DNA of 53,921 nt from an uncultured bacterium (GCA_903822075.1 CAIJNK010000016.1:1-53921), one strand, 5' to 3'; shown: positions 24,601-33,549, numbered from the stretch's first letter. Notes: generated by a model from the sequence alone, not told the origin. Program-made: numbers and translations.

Positions 24601-24949
24601 GCTCATCCGCGGGTGAAAAAAAAGCGCCGCCGTAAAAATACTGCGGATAGCGTTGAATTATCTCCACGCAAAAATTATGAAAGGTGTGGATGGCCACGCG
24701 GTAAGCCTCACCGCCAATGAGTCCAGAGAGCCTTTTCCGCATATTCACAGTGGCCGATTCGGTAAAAGTCAGACACAAGATATTAGACGCCAGAACCTGT
24801 GTTTGCTCCAAAATGTTTCCCACTCGCAAACTCAATATTTCCGTCTTTCCGCTTCCCGGCCCCGCCACCACCAAAAGCGGCCCCTCAATGGTATCCACCG
24901 CCTTTTTCTGCTTCTTATTCAATTGAGCGTAGCGTTCTTTAAAAGTCAT
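21647..24949 (-). CDS. UvrD/PcrA-type helicase with C-terminal RecB-like nuclease
   Basis: 1100 aa. Superfamily 1 helicase motifs: Walker A AGPGSGKTE (about 29-37), LTFTES, motif II VDEFQDTN, motif III GDDDQAVYKFQGA, NYRST, motif V LTAHKAKGLEFE, motif VI RLFYVALTRAK. The C-terminus has a PD-(D/E)XK nuclease: GKIDRIID followed by EVLDYKTGKP at about 975-1000. This is the helicase-nuclease fusion found in many CPR genomes, probably for DNA end processing and repair. TATAAT ends 6 nt before the ATG, so translation is probably leaderless. Diverges from the glucan operon. Confidence 0.95.
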   Translation of the reverse strand: MTFKERYAQLNKKQKKAVDTIEGPLLVVAGPGSGKTEILSLRVGNILEQTQVLASNILCLTFTESATVNMRKRLSGLIGGEAYRVAIHTFHNFCVEIIQRYPQYFYGGAFFSPADELAQVQIMEEIFEKMPHDHPLSSYHPEQGFVYLRDVLAVVGYLKKAGLDPEEFEKILKHNQKSLAKIDSVISAHLSDRLAKDNLNKIGEAVDRLLTIAAEDKKDFVSEFFSPVSVVITESLKLAVDEAIKVGKMTPLSAWKQKWLRKDNDGQSLLRDSLNIMKMLAVADIYTKYRTTMYGKGYYDFDDMILDVVTALKNNRSLRYEIQEQYQYVLVDEFQDTNDAQMRLLRYITDAPVNEGRPNIMAVGDDDQAVYKFQGAELSNILNFKKLFKDVEIVTMTDNYRSTQDILDVASHIIKKGEERLEKLLPEIEKNLVSSNPKLKKGNIKQKEFPTQAHEYHFISREIKKKIDAGEQPEDMAVIARKHKQLQALVPYLQAVGVPICYEREQNVFKEPHIAQLIILAKFVKTLADKNTDEADEYLPQILSFPFWQVDREAVWRISLAARRGELGQTWLQVMLDSADKRVVGIAKFLIDLGTVAQVEPLEQVLDKMISGNFKDYYFNKKKFEHAQAEYLAFLSSLRVFVNALREYKVGEILSLKDLVEFTDLHEKNNIALNDQSPFAKLGGAVNLLTAHKAKGLEFETVFVLSCQEDVWAGRPVPNKLTLPSNLPVRPAGDTEDDQLRLFYVALTRAKVNLYLTSYLQKEDGGSSDKLRFLIAEEGEEAVMKNEALRQVYFGPVEKENEEVPEAHEVLTASWLSYHTPPFMGSEEKLLKSLLTDYQMPITHLNNFLDVEKGGPQYWLEQNLLHFPQAKTGPSSYGSAVHHTLEKISRYLKNENCLPEPKELLSWFGDFLKKERLAPRDFDFYISKGYSDLAVYFESRKSTFTNKDIVEFDFKEQGVLVDGAHLSGKIDRIIDLGLGQCEVLDYKTGKPLQSWEEGDPYKKKKSLDYQRQLTYYKILVEDSRQLADKLKVTKGRLDFIEPKDGRTISLQKEITTEEVDRLKKLISVVYQKIMNLDLPDVSKYSKNVEGIKAFEEDLLS

Positions 24950-24955
24950 GCGATC

Positions 24956-24992
24956 ATTATAGCTTGTTATAAAATAAAAAGGAAAGTATAAT
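24956..24992. promoter_or_regulatory. Divergent leaderless promoters (helicase/cupin isomerase)
   Basis: Minus strand TATAAT at 24956-24961, 6 nt before the helicase ATG; plus strand TATAAT at 24987-24992, 7 nt before the isomerase ATG at 25000. Confidence 0.7.
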
Positions 24993-24999
24993 AAATAAC

Positions 25000-25569
25000 A
25001 TGTTTAAACCATTTGCTGAAAGAAGCAACGACAAAATGAAGGAGGTCTTAATGAGTCCGGGAATAACTGGACCAGAGGTTCATTATTATATGATCCGGGG
25101 CGGTAAAGATAAGACCAATATTACTGTCTGGGAAACCGGAATGGTGGACGGTGAATACATTAAAACTTACGGTCATTACCATGTTGGTAATATTTCCGAG
25201 ACTTATTCTATTATCCAAGGTACCGGTATTTTACTTCTGCAAAAGAGAAAAGTTAGTATTGATGGTTTACCAATAGATGATGAGATTGAAAGTTTCAAAG
25301 CCTTAAAGGTTAAAACAGGTGACAAGATTTTTATAGAGCCAGAAATTGGACATCTGATTGTAAATACCGGCAATATTTGGCTGGTCACTTCCGACGACAG
25401 CCCTGTTTACCCTGATGATGTTGATCCGGCCGGCCTGCCCGGGCACGCAGATTATAAGGCGGTGCAAAAAATGGGCGGCTTTGCCTACTTTGTCGTGGAA
25501 AAAGAGGGTGTCCCCACTCTTGTCATAAATCCCAAATATAAAATAATCCCTAAAGCTATTATCGAATAA
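25000..25569 (+). CDS. Cupin-type glucose-6-phosphate isomerase
   Basis: 189 aa. The cupin motif IKTYGHYH (His59, His61), ETYSIIQGTGILLLQ (Glu67), and a second HxxxN strand (EIGHLIVNTG) match the metal-binding archaeal-type phosphoglucose isomerase family. It should interconvert glucose 6-phosphate and fructose 6-phosphate and is unrelated to the classical PGI. It is the first gene of the glucan operon; glgA follows 20 nt later with its own -10. The usual bacterial Pgi is not in the window. Confidence 0.88.
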   Translation: MFKPFAERSNDKMKEVLMSPGITGPEVHYYMIRGGKDKTNITVWETGMVDGEYIKTYGHYHVGNISETYSIIQGTGILLLQKRKVSIDGLPIDDEIESFKALKVKTGDKIFIEPEIGHLIVNTGNIWLVTSDDSPVYPDDVDPAGLPGHADYKAVQKMGGFAYFVVEKEGVPTLVINPKYKIIPKAIIE

Positions 25570-25589
25570 ATATGTTATAATGTCAGCCT

Positions 25590-27125
25590 ATGGCATTTTT
25601 ATTCAAAAAAACAAAAAAGAAAATCCTATTTGTTGCGCCTGAAGCCGCTCCTTTTGTTAAAGCCGGTGGTCTAGGTGAAGTAGTCTTCGCTTTGCCGCGC
25701 GCCCTTGAGGATATAGGCTACGATGTAAGAGTGATGATCCCCCTTTACGCCAGCGTTGATAAAGATAGATTCAAACTTATAATGGAGTATTCTGGTCTCG
25801 AAGTACCAACCGGAGCCAATGGCGACAATCCGAATGAACCTAGCTACCTGGTATGTAATGTTAAAAAATATATTCCGGATGATACCAAAATCGATCATAT
25901 ACCGGTTACCACATACTTTTTGGAAAACCAGGAATATTATGAGAAACGATCAAACGTTTATGGTTACAGTGATGATGTTATACGTTGGAATCTTTTAAGT
26001 CGCGGTGTCCTGGAGTTTCTTCGTCTGGATAAAGACTGGCTGCCAGATATCATCGTATCTAATGATTGGCAAACTGGGTTTTTGCCAAACTACCTAAAGA
26101 CCGTTTACAAAGACGATCCACTTTTGTCAAAAATATCTACTGTCTTTGTTATTCACAACCTGTATTATCAAGGCATGTTTGACCACCGATACGTGTCAGA
26201 ACTTGACTACGATGATGGTCAATCACTAATTCCTTCTTTTTTTGACCCACGCATCTATAAGATAAACGGCATGCGACGCGGGATTATGTATAGCGACAAA
26301 ATAAACACTGTTTCGCCTACTTATTCCCGAGAGATAATGACCAAAGATTACGGTGAGCTTTTAGACGATCTATTACAGGAAAAGCGAGCTCATGTCTCAG
26401 GTGTGTTAAATGGCATTGATTATGAATCATTAAATCCGGAAACAGATGCTAACCTAGTGTCCAATTATAATTTTGGAAATTTAGAAGAAAGAGAGAAAAA
26501 TAAATTAGAACTACAAGCCCGATTTAACCTTCCTCAAAATAAAAATATTCCTCTCCTCTGCATCGCTTCTCGCTTTGTCGAGCAAAAGGGTTTTGATTTA
26601 TTTTTTCCAGTATTGGAATCAATTATAAAAGAACTTGAAATTCAACTGGTGGTACTCGGTTCAGGAGACAATAAATACATGGGTTACTTCAAAGAGTTAG
26701 CAGAGAAACTGCCGGACCAAGTTGGAGTGCATTTGAGTTTTGATACTACGTTGCCGCGACTCATTTACGGTGGAGCAGACATTATCCTTATACCGTCAAA
26801 ATTTGAACCATGTGGTCTGACCCAGATAGAAGCCATGCGTTATGGCGTAATCCCGATCATCCGTAAGACTGGCGGTTTAGCAGATTCCGTTATGGATTTT
26901 AATCCGACAACCGGTAAAGGCACTGGTTTTAGTTTTAACCATTTTGACTCCCTATCTCTAGCCCTGACTATTGCCCGCGCCGTGGAAAATTATAAGAACA
27001 AACCTCTATGGAAGAAGATTCAGAAACAGGCTATGCAGGAAGATTTTTCTTGGTCCAAATCAGCCTTGGAATATTCGAGGTTATTTAGCAAAGCCCTAGC
27101 TCTGCATAAGAATAATAAAAAATAA
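25590..27125 (+). CDS. glgA: Glycogen synthase (GT5)
   Basis: 511 aa. N-terminal VAPEAAPFVKAGGLGEVVFALP carries the KxGGL nucleotide-sugar motif; the C-terminal half has ASRFVEQKGFDL and KFEPCGLTQIEAMRYG with the catalytic Glu, a GT-B fold. It adds glucose from ADP- or UDP-glucose to the non-reducing end of an alpha-1,4-glucan. The ADP-glucose pyrophosphorylase (GlgC) is not in the window. TATAAT (25576-25581) ends 8 nt before the ATG, giving a second leaderless promoter inside the operon. The GH57 gene follows after 2 nt. Confidence 0.96.
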   Translation: MAFLFKKTKKKILFVAPEAAPFVKAGGLGEVVFALPRALEDIGYDVRVMIPLYASVDKDRFKLIMEYSGLEVPTGANGDNPNEPSYLVCNVKKYIPDDTKIDHIPVTTYFLENQEYYEKRSNVYGYSDDVIRWNLLSRGVLEFLRLDKDWLPDIIVSNDWQTGFLPNYLKTVYKDDPLLSKISTVFVIHNLYYQGMFDHRYVSELDYDDGQSLIPSFFDPRIYKINGMRRGIMYSDKINTVSPTYSREIMTKDYGELLDDLLQEKRAHVSGVLNGIDYESLNPETDANLVSNYNFGNLEEREKNKLELQARFNLPQNKNIPLLCIASRFVEQKGFDLFFPVLESIIKELEIQLVVLGSGDNKYMGYFKELAEKLPDQVGVHLSFDTTLPRLIYGGADIILIPSKFEPCGLTQIEAMRYGVIPIIRKTGGLADSVMDFNPTTGKGTGFSFNHFDSLSLALTIARAVENYKNKPLWKKIQKQAMQEDFSWSKSALEYSRLFSKALALHKNNKK

Positions 27126-27127
27126 AT

Positions 27128-28621
27128 ATGAAATGGGCCAACTTTTTGCATATCTATCAACCATTTGATCAGCAGCCAGATATTCTGGAATCAATCGTCG
27201 CCCAAAGCTATCGACCAATTTTGGAGAACCTCAGAAAAAATAAAGAGGTTCATCTGACTCTCAATATCAACGGTGCCCTTTTGGAACTATTTGATAAGTA
27301 TGGCTATCACGATTTGATAGAAATAATGAAGGAAGTTGGTCTTGAGGGCCGTTTAGAATTTACCGGTTCAGCCAAATACCATGCCTTTTTACCATTTTTA
27401 AACAAGGAAGAGATTATTCGACAGATAAAAATGAATGATGAAACTAACAAGTTTTATTTGGGTGAAGCTTACAAACCACAAGGTTTTTTCCCTCCAGAAA
27501 TGGCTTTTAAAGAGGAACTGGTACCGATTATCGAAGAGTGCGGTTTCAAGTGGATAATATTGGATGAAATTGCTTTGAACGGGAAGACGGACAGTGTTGA
27601 TTATACTAAATTATATAAAATAAAAAATTCCTCGTTGCTAGTCTTTTTTCGTGAGCGCCGCATGAGTAACCTGATCATGAGCGCCGTGGTCCGCTCGCCC
27701 GAAACTCTGAAAGAAGCAATGGCCAAGGATATGGCCAGTTCCCGTTATTTAATTACCGCGATGGACGGAGAAACATTTGGCCACCATCGACCAGGTTTGG
27801 AAAAGCTGCTATTCGATATCTTCTCTACCCCGGAATTCAACTTGATTAAAATTTCTGACTTGCCGACTTTTTATAAAGAAATTATTGAAATCACACCGAT
27901 TAAATCCACTTGGGCCAGCAGTCCGGCTGATATAGAAAAGGGTATTCAGTTTTTGTCTTGGTCCGACCCAGAAAACATTATCCATAAATGGCAGTGGGAG
28001 CTGCTTGATCTGGTATTAAAGGAAGTCTATACCATGAGCAAGGACAGTCCATCTTACGCTATCACGAGGAAAATGATGGATAGCGCCCTAGCTTCAGATC
28101 ATTTTTGGTGGGCTTCAGCCAAACCCTGGTGGAGTATGGAAATGATCGAAGATGGAGCTTATCGACTACTGGAGACACTGGGATCCATCCCAAAAGTTCC
28201 TCCCGACATAACCGAAAAGGCAAGTAAACTTTATCAAAACATTGTCTCCCGCGGTTTTAACTGGCAAAGGACCGGTAAAATCCGAGAAATGATGAGTGAG
28301 CAAAGATCAATAGTTCGGATCCCCTTCGCAGACAGAACCATTGGCCGAGGCGGAGCAGAAGCCGGAGTTTATGATGCTTTTATGGAAATGTTTACTGAGC
28401 TCGAGAAGAAAGCTCGAGAAAATCAGGAATATGAAAAAGCGATTCTTTGGCGTGATGCTATCTATAAATTCAAGAATAAACTCGATATTTACGATTCAAT
28501 AAACGCCATAGACCTGTTACGGATTGAAATACCAAACAAAGAAGTGGAAAAAAAGATCGAAGAATACAAAGAGAAATACCGGTCAATCCGGGGCGGACAG
28601 CCGGAGCAAAGAGGTTCATAA
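27128..28621 (+). CDS. GH57-family glycoside hydrolase/glucanotransferase
   Basis: 497 aa. Motif 1 is IYQPFDQQPD in place of HQPY; motif 3 GFFPPEMAF (about 118-126) carries the nucleophile Glu; motif 4 AMDGETFGHHRPG (about 214-226) carries the acid/base Asp. The C-terminal half is helical (AKPWWSMEMIEDGAY). GH57 members include alpha-amylases, glucanotransferases and branching enzymes; the motifs do not settle which. In this operon a branching or debranching role is plausible. Starts 2 nt after glgA and ends 9 nt before the phosphorylase. Confidence 0.85.
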   Translation: MKWANFLHIYQPFDQQPDILESIVAQSYRPILENLRKNKEVHLTLNINGALLELFDKYGYHDLIEIMKEVGLEGRLEFTGSAKYHAFLPFLNKEEIIRQIKMNDETNKFYLGEAYKPQGFFPPEMAFKEELVPIIEECGFKWIILDEIALNGKTDSVDYTKLYKIKNSSLLVFFRERRMSNLIMSAVVRSPETLKEAMAKDMASSRYLITAMDGETFGHHRPGLEKLLFDIFSTPEFNLIKISDLPTFYKEIIEITPIKSTWASSPADIEKGIQFLSWSDPENIIHKWQWELLDLVLKEVYTMSKDSPSYAITRKMMDSALASDHFWWASAKPWWSMEMIEDGAYRLLETLGSIPKVPPDITEKASKLYQNIVSRGFNWQRTGKIREMMSEQRSIVRIPFADRTIGRGGAEAGVYDAFMEMFTELEKKARENQEYEKAILWRDAIYKFKNKLDIYDSINAIDLLRIEIPNKEVEKKIEEYKEKYRSIRGGQPEQRGS

Positions 28622-28630
28622 ATTTACATA

Positions 28631-30241
28631 ATGGAAATATCCCAAAAAAACCCAGTCGCCTATTTTTGCGCTGAATTTGCCTTGGTGGACAAAATGCCCA
28701 ACTATGCTGGTGGACTTGGTATACTGGCTGGTGACTATATCCTAGAAGCGGATAAGGAGGACTACCCTATCGTAGGCTTCGGTTTGTATTATCAAAAAGG
28801 CCAGAACAGCCGGACTAGGACCGGTGAACCTAACGGTCGTAGATTCGGCTTGAAATTGCTAAAAAATAGTTTCTTTGGAAAAAGAATCTTACTCTCCATC
28901 CCTATCGAAGATCGAGATATTTTAGCCCAGGTCTGGTGCTGGCATGGAAAAAACAACTCCGTCTATTTTCTAGATACGAACATTCCAGAAAATTCTGAAT
29001 TGGACCGATTAATCACTGAACAACTTTACGTCGAAGATCGAGAATTACGTTTAAAACAAGAACTGGTTTTAGGAATCGGTGGAGTCAGACTACTAAACAG
29101 ACTCGGTATTATCCCATCTGTTTTTCACTTAAACGAAGGACATTCAGCCTTTCTAATTATTGAACTTTTAGGTAAGGAAATCAACAAAGGTCTTAAATTT
29201 GTCGAAGTATTCGACCAAGTAAAGAAGAAAGTGGTTTTCACTAATCACACCCTAGTTTTAGAGGGTCAAGAAATGTTTGCTTTTGACTCACTTGTTCGAA
29301 ATACCACCAAGCTTTGTACCGAACTTAATTTGGATATCCAGGAAATACTAGAGAAGGGCAAAAACAAACCGGAGGATAAGCTATTTTCCTTAACGACCTT
29401 TGCTCTAAACGGATCGGTAATTACCAACGCTGTCAGTCGCATACACGGTGAAAAAGCCCGTGAACTCTGGCCCGGTTATCGGATCATCCATATAACAAAT
29501 GGCATTTTTATCCCCCGCTGGGACAAAATTAAAACCGGAGACATTGTAAAAAAGCACCAGAAAAACGAAGACAAATTATTAAAACTGATCCGAGCGGCCC
29601 GCGGCGACAATTGGAAAAAAGAAGCTTTACTTATTGGCTGGTCCCGCCGTTTCGTTCCCTACAAGAGACCCCTAGCGCTACTCGAGGACGTAACAAAGTT
29701 AAAAGAAATACTGGAATATTTCAAGGGTCAGGTCCACATTGTTTATTCAGCTCCACTCGACGTTACTGAGACCGAGAAAAACGCATTCCTAAAGAAATTG
29801 TCTGAGCTAATGGTTGGAGAACTTAAAGGGTATGTCACTTTTATACCCCACTACAAACTGGACATTGCGGAAATTATGGTAGCTGGTTGTGACATTTGGC
29901 TCAATACCCCAATCGTCGGTCAGGAAGCATGTGGCACGAGCGGAATGAAAGCAGCTCTTAACGGTACTCTGGCCTTATCGACGAATGACGGTTGGATAAA
30001 TGAAGTGCCTTTAGCTGATTTTGGGTGGCTCATAGATGATCAAGATATTACCAAAGATTTACTGGAAAAACTGCAAAAAGAAATTGTCCCCGAATTCGAA
30101 AAATTCATCAAAACCAAAGATGGGTCTAACTGGCAGGAATATATGAAAAAATCCAGACAGCTCATACTTAAGAACTTCAGCACAACAAGAATGCTTAAAG
30201 AATACATAGAAAAACTCTATTCTGAAGCCATCTCCAAGTAA
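28631..30241 (+). CDS. Compact alpha-glucan phosphorylase (GT35)
   Basis: 536 aa, against 750-850 in ordinary glycogen phosphorylases. VAYFCAEFALVDKMPNYAGG and LGILAGDY are the conserved N-terminal block, HLNEGHSAF and NHTLVLEGQE the centre, GWSRRFVPYKRP the phosphate region, and GTSGMKAALNG the PLP-lysine motif. It releases glucose 1-phosphate from alpha-glucan ends. The DUF3417-like N-terminal part of the archaeal/Thermus type is missing, so this is a minimal form. It follows the GH57 gene in the operon. Confidence 0.92.
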   Translation: MEISQKNPVAYFCAEFALVDKMPNYAGGLGILAGDYILEADKEDYPIVGFGLYYQKGQNSRTRTGEPNGRRFGLKLLKNSFFGKRILLSIPIEDRDILAQVWCWHGKNNSVYFLDTNIPENSELDRLITEQLYVEDRELRLKQELVLGIGGVRLLNRLGIIPSVFHLNEGHSAFLIIELLGKEINKGLKFVEVFDQVKKKVVFTNHTLVLEGQEMFAFDSLVRNTTKLCTELNLDIQEILEKGKNKPEDKLFSLTTFALNGSVITNAVSRIHGEKARELWPGYRIIHITNGIFIPRWDKIKTGDIVKKHQKNEDKLLKLIRAARGDNWKKEALLIGWSRRFVPYKRPLALLEDVTKLKEILEYFKGQVHIVYSAPLDVTETEKNAFLKKLSELMVGELKGYVTFIPHYKLDIAEIMVAGCDIWLNTPIVGQEACGTSGMKAALNGTLALSTNDGWINEVPLADFGWLIDDQDITKDLLEKLQKEIVPEFEKFIKTKDGSNWQEYMKKSRQLILKNFSTTRMLKEYIEKLYSEAISK

Positions 30242-30276
30242 TTGCGATTTTAGCCCAAAAATGCTATTATTTAAGC

Positions 30277-31524
30277 ATGTTAGAGCTGCCAAACCTAATA
30301 ATCTGTGTCTTTATATTCATTTCACTTTTTTTCGAAGTTTTTTTGCTTTTAACATTTCTTGAAAATCGGATGGTGATGAAAAAAACTGCTGTCATCACAG
30401 CGTCCCTTTTGCCTACGGCCACTATAGTTGTCCCCTGTTTTAATGAGTCTGAAAGTATTTTTGGGACCATCGATTCTCTTCTTGGTCTGGATTATCCGTC
30501 AGACAAATTAAAAATCATGGTAATTGACGATGGTAGCACGGATAATTCCTGGAATTTAATCCAGAAATACAAGTACCACCCACAGATTGAGATGTTTCAA
30601 AAAGAAAATGGTGGAAAACATACGGCCTTGAACTTTGCTATTGCCAGATCCAAATCTGATATCATTGGCTGCCTAGACGCAGATTCCTTTGTAAAATCTG
30701 ATGCTTTAAAAAATATTGCCGCCTATTTTTCTGATCGCGAAACAATGGCTGTCACACCAGCCATAAAAATTTATGAACCAGATAACATCCTGCGGAAAAT
30801 TCAAAAAGTTGAGTATGATTGGGGAATATTCTTAAGGAAAATGCTTTCCTTGATTGATGCCCTATATGTTACACCCGGCCCTTTCTCTATTTTTCGGCGT
30901 GAAGTTTTTGAAAATCTTGGCCCCTATAAAAAAGCCCACAACACCGAGGATATGGAAATGGCCATGCGTTTACAAAAACACAACTATAAGATAAAAAACT
31001 GCCATACGGCTTTTGTCTATACAATCGCCCCCCATAAATTCTCTAAATTGTTCACCCAACGTTTAAGATGGACTTATGGCTTTTTAAAAAATGCCCTAGA
31101 TTATCGTGAACTCTTTTTTAACAAAACACAGGGTAATTTGGGCTTCTTTATCCTACCACTAATGATGATATCCGCCGTCTCCACATTATGGCTAGCTAGC
31201 TCTTTTGTTTTTAAAATTATTTCAAAGATTAAGGAGTGGTTTACAAACTGGCAAGCGGTAAACTTCAATTTTCACCCTTTGAATACTTGGCATTTCAACT
31301 TTGAGTGGTTCTATTTAAACACCAATACCGTTACCTTCATGACTATCGTGAGTTTAGTCTTAATGGTTATTCTTATTCTATTAGGCCGAAAAATTGCTGA
31401 AGGTAAGCTTCGATTCAAAATGGAACTCCTATATTTTTTCTTCATCTACCCCTTTATTTACCCAACCTGGCTAGCAAAATCCGTTTACAACGTATTGGTA
31501 TCAAAGAAAACCTCTTGGCGTTAA
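30277..31524 (+). CDS. Membrane family 2 glycosyltransferase (processive type)
   Basis: 415 aa. One N-terminal helix (5-27), then a GT-A domain with VIDDGSTD, CLDADS, NTEDMEMAM and QRLRWTYG (the QxxRW motif of processive polysaccharide synthases), then two or three C-terminal helices (about 290-312, 350-368 and 383-405). It should polymerise or transfer a sugar at the membrane, as in PgaC/hyaluronan synthase-like enzymes; the substrate is unknown. TATTAT ends 6 nt before the ATG. No polysaccharide-export genes accompany it here. Confidence 0.92.
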   Translation: MLELPNLIICVFIFISLFFEVFLLLTFLENRMVMKKTAVITASLLPTATIVVPCFNESESIFGTIDSLLGLDYPSDKLKIMVIDDGSTDNSWNLIQKYKYHPQIEMFQKENGGKHTALNFAIARSKSDIIGCLDADSFVKSDALKNIAAYFSDRETMAVTPAIKIYEPDNILRKIQKVEYDWGIFLRKMLSLIDALYVTPGPFSIFRREVFENLGPYKKAHNTEDMEMAMRLQKHNYKIKNCHTAFVYTIAPHKFSKLFTQRLRWTYGFLKNALDYRELFFNKTQGNLGFFILPLMMISAVSTLWLASSFVFKIISKIKEWFTNWQAVNFNFHPLNTWHFNFEWFYLNTNTVTFMTIVSLVLMVILILLGRKIAEGKLRFKMELLYFFFIYPFIYPTWLAKSVYNVLVSKKTSWR

Positions 31525-31541
31525 TATCAATATTTACCGGC

Positions 31542-32210
31542 ATGCAAAATTTTAATTGGAAAAAATACCTTTGGACATTCCTAATTACAGTAGCTATTTT
31601 TGTCACAGCCATCAGTCTGAGCAATTACTTTAATAATCGAAAAATAGACAGCTTAAGAGAAATAGAAGATAAGATTTCCACAGATATAATGTCCTCAGAA
31701 ACCGAATATGATTTACTGGCCGAATCTTCTTGCAAAGATCTTTCCGAAGATGTCCTTTCCCAAGAATTAAATGCTTTAGCTCAAAAGCTTACGTACACCG
31801 AAGAGAATTTTGGTAAAAACAGCCCCGATTTGCTTAGGTTAAAAACTTACTATACAATACTCCAAATAAAGGACTATCTTCTGATGAAAAAAATCAGTCT
31901 AAAATGTAATACCAAGCCGGTATTTATCCTTTACTTTTACACAGCCGACTGTCAGGAATGTGGTCAGCAAGGTTATGTCCTCACTTACTTAAGAGAACAA
32001 TATCCAAACTTGCGTATTTATTCTTTTGATTACAAACTTGATAATCCCGCTCTACACACCCTTATTTCCCTATACAAAGTCAAAGAAACCGTCCCAGCGA
32101 TTGTAATCAACGATAAAGTTTACAATGGCTTCCTCGATAAAGACAAACTTGAAAGTTATCTACCGGCCTGGATGATAACCACAGCTACCACAACCGTTAG
32201 CAAAAAATAA
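31542..32210 (+). CDS. Membrane-anchored thioredoxin-fold protein
   Basis: 222 aa from the ATG at 31542; a TTG at 31515 would overlap the glycosyltransferase. One N-terminal helix (about 8-28), then a helical stretch (35-120), then a thioredoxin-like domain: VFILYFYTADCQECGQQG with CxxC at about 136-139, and a cis-Pro-like VPAIVINDKVYNG. The domain should face outside the cytoplasm and act in thiol-disulfide exchange or copper/protein maturation. An AT-rich -10-like box lies about 7 nt before the ATG. Converges with the MFS gene. Confidence 0.8.
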   Translation: MQNFNWKKYLWTFLITVAIFVTAISLSNYFNNRKIDSLREIEDKISTDIMSSETEYDLLAESSCKDLSEDVLSQELNALAQKLTYTEENFGKNSPDLLRLKTYYTILQIKDYLLMKKISLKCNTKPVFILYFYTADCQECGQQGYVLTYLREQYPNLRIYSFDYKLDNPALHTLISLYKVKETVPAIVINDKVYNGFLDKDKLESYLPAWMITTATTTVSKK

Positions 32211-32214
32211 TATT

Positions 32215-33465
32215 CTACTTTTTGTATCTAAAGAAGTGAGGTTTGGTGGGATAGAGTTTAATATTGTCCAAAAAGTTAACACTATCTTTTATTAATAAAT
32301 GATAGATAATCCAAGTTAGAAGAATAGGAGCAGCGGAGATTAAAATCGCCCATGACGCCCCAAAATAATAAAAGGCAAAACCCGCATAAATAGTACCGAT
32401 AGACCAACCAAGATCATCGCATAAGTTAATGACGCCAGAAATTATACCTTCGCCGTCTTGCTCTTTATTGAGTGAGTGTATCCAGGTCCATAATGAAACA
32501 TCAGCCATTTCATTACCAATAGTTGCAAGCATCCCGATTAAGATAAAAATCCAACCAAAATTAAATCCCAGGCTCATCCCTCCTACAGCAAATATCAGTA
32601 ATCCTAAGAAAACAAGTAATCTCTTATCCATAAGGTCAGCCAGCCGACCCAACGTGAACCCTAGTACAACAATAGTTAGGTCGAAAATTCCCAGACCAAC
32701 ACCCAATATTCCACTTTGTGCCTGATGAGCGATTATCAAGGGCACAATAAACCAGACGGTGGCGTAAAAAATCGAGGCCGCAGTTCTAAGTAGCGCCAAA
32801 GTACTGCTGGCGGGATTAAGATTATCAATTGCCCTAATTACTCTCAGTAAAGCGGTACGGCGGATAAAATAATGTTGAGTCTGAACCTTTTTCTCAGCCG
32901 TGGCTTTAATATGGTCCTTTGGACTCAAGATAATAAATATCAAAGAAATAAATAACGACAAGAAGACCAGGATACCCATTAATTGGGGTTTCGCCAGAAT
33001 AATAAAGGGGAAAATAATTGTGGCAATCACGGTCCCCACCGAAGTAAAAATGTCTCTCAACGAAAGAAACCTCCCAGCACTTTCCTTGGGGGCGTGAGAA
33101 AGTGCATATGCGTTTATACCAGGACCAAAAAATAACCAACCAAAAACGCTCAAGAACAAACTAAGGACATACGAGTATGTATTAAAGCTAAAGGTTAGAG
33201 CCAGTGCCGAAAACATAAAACAAACCGTGGTAATCTTGAGTAGTCTCCTATATCCATACCGGTCTAAGATGTAGCCAGCTGGGACATCAAAAATAAGCTG
33301 GAGAACAGATTGTACCCCCATCAAGATGCCCACGACCCAAATGGGCATCAATTTTTCTCCCAATGGAGTCAAAATAAAATAATACAGAGCGCTAGCGCAT
33401 TTAAAAAAAGTTAAATATATCCAGAAAGGGATAAATTTTATTATTAATTTATTTACAATTTTCAT
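32215..33465 (-). CDS. MFS-type transporter
   Basis: 416 aa with 12 predicted helices. The loop 2-3 motif GYILDRYGYRRLL and its second-half counterpart GFTLGRLADLMDKR fit the major facilitator superfamily; substrate unknown. The ATG lies only 6 nt after the 3' end of tRNA-Thr on the same strand, so its mRNA would be created by tRNA 3' processing. No Shine-Dalgarno is present. Last gene of the rpsB-tsf-hypothetical-tRNA-MFS run. Confidence 0.9.
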   Translation of the reverse strand: MKIVNKLIIKFIPFWIYLTFFKCASALYYFILTPLGEKLMPIWVVGILMGVQSVLQLIFDVPAGYILDRYGYRRLLKITTVCFMFSALALTFSFNTYSYVLSLFLSVFGWLFFGPGINAYALSHAPKESAGRFLSLRDIFTSVGTVIATIIFPFIILAKPQLMGILVFLSLFISLIFIILSPKDHIKATAEKKVQTQHYFIRRTALLRVIRAIDNLNPASSTLALLRTAASIFYATVWFIVPLIIAHQAQSGILGVGLGIFDLTIVVLGFTLGRLADLMDKRLLVFLGLLIFAVGGMSLGFNFGWIFILIGMLATIGNEMADVSLWTWIHSLNKEQDGEGIISGVINLCDDLGWSIGTIYAGFAFYYFGASWAILISAAPILLTWIIYHLLIKDSVNFLDNIKLYPTKPHFFRYKK

Positions 33466-33471
33466 TTTCGG

Positions 33472-33544
33472 AGCCGCCTCCCAGGCTTGAACTGGGGACC
33501 TATAGTTTACAAAACTATTGCTCTACCAACTGAGCTAAGGCGGC
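33472..33544 (-). tRNA. tRNA-Thr (TGT)
   Basis: The complement folds as a 73-nt cloverleaf: acceptor GCCGCCT/AGGCGGC, D-arm GCTC/GAGC, anticodon stem ATAGT/ACTAT with loop TTTGTAA (anticodon TGT), T-arm CCCAG-TTCAAGC-CTGGG, discriminator T. CCA is not encoded. Only 5 nt separate its 5' end from the upstream gene and 6 nt its 3' end from the MFS start. Confidence 0.96.
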
Positions 33545-33549
33545 GTTTT

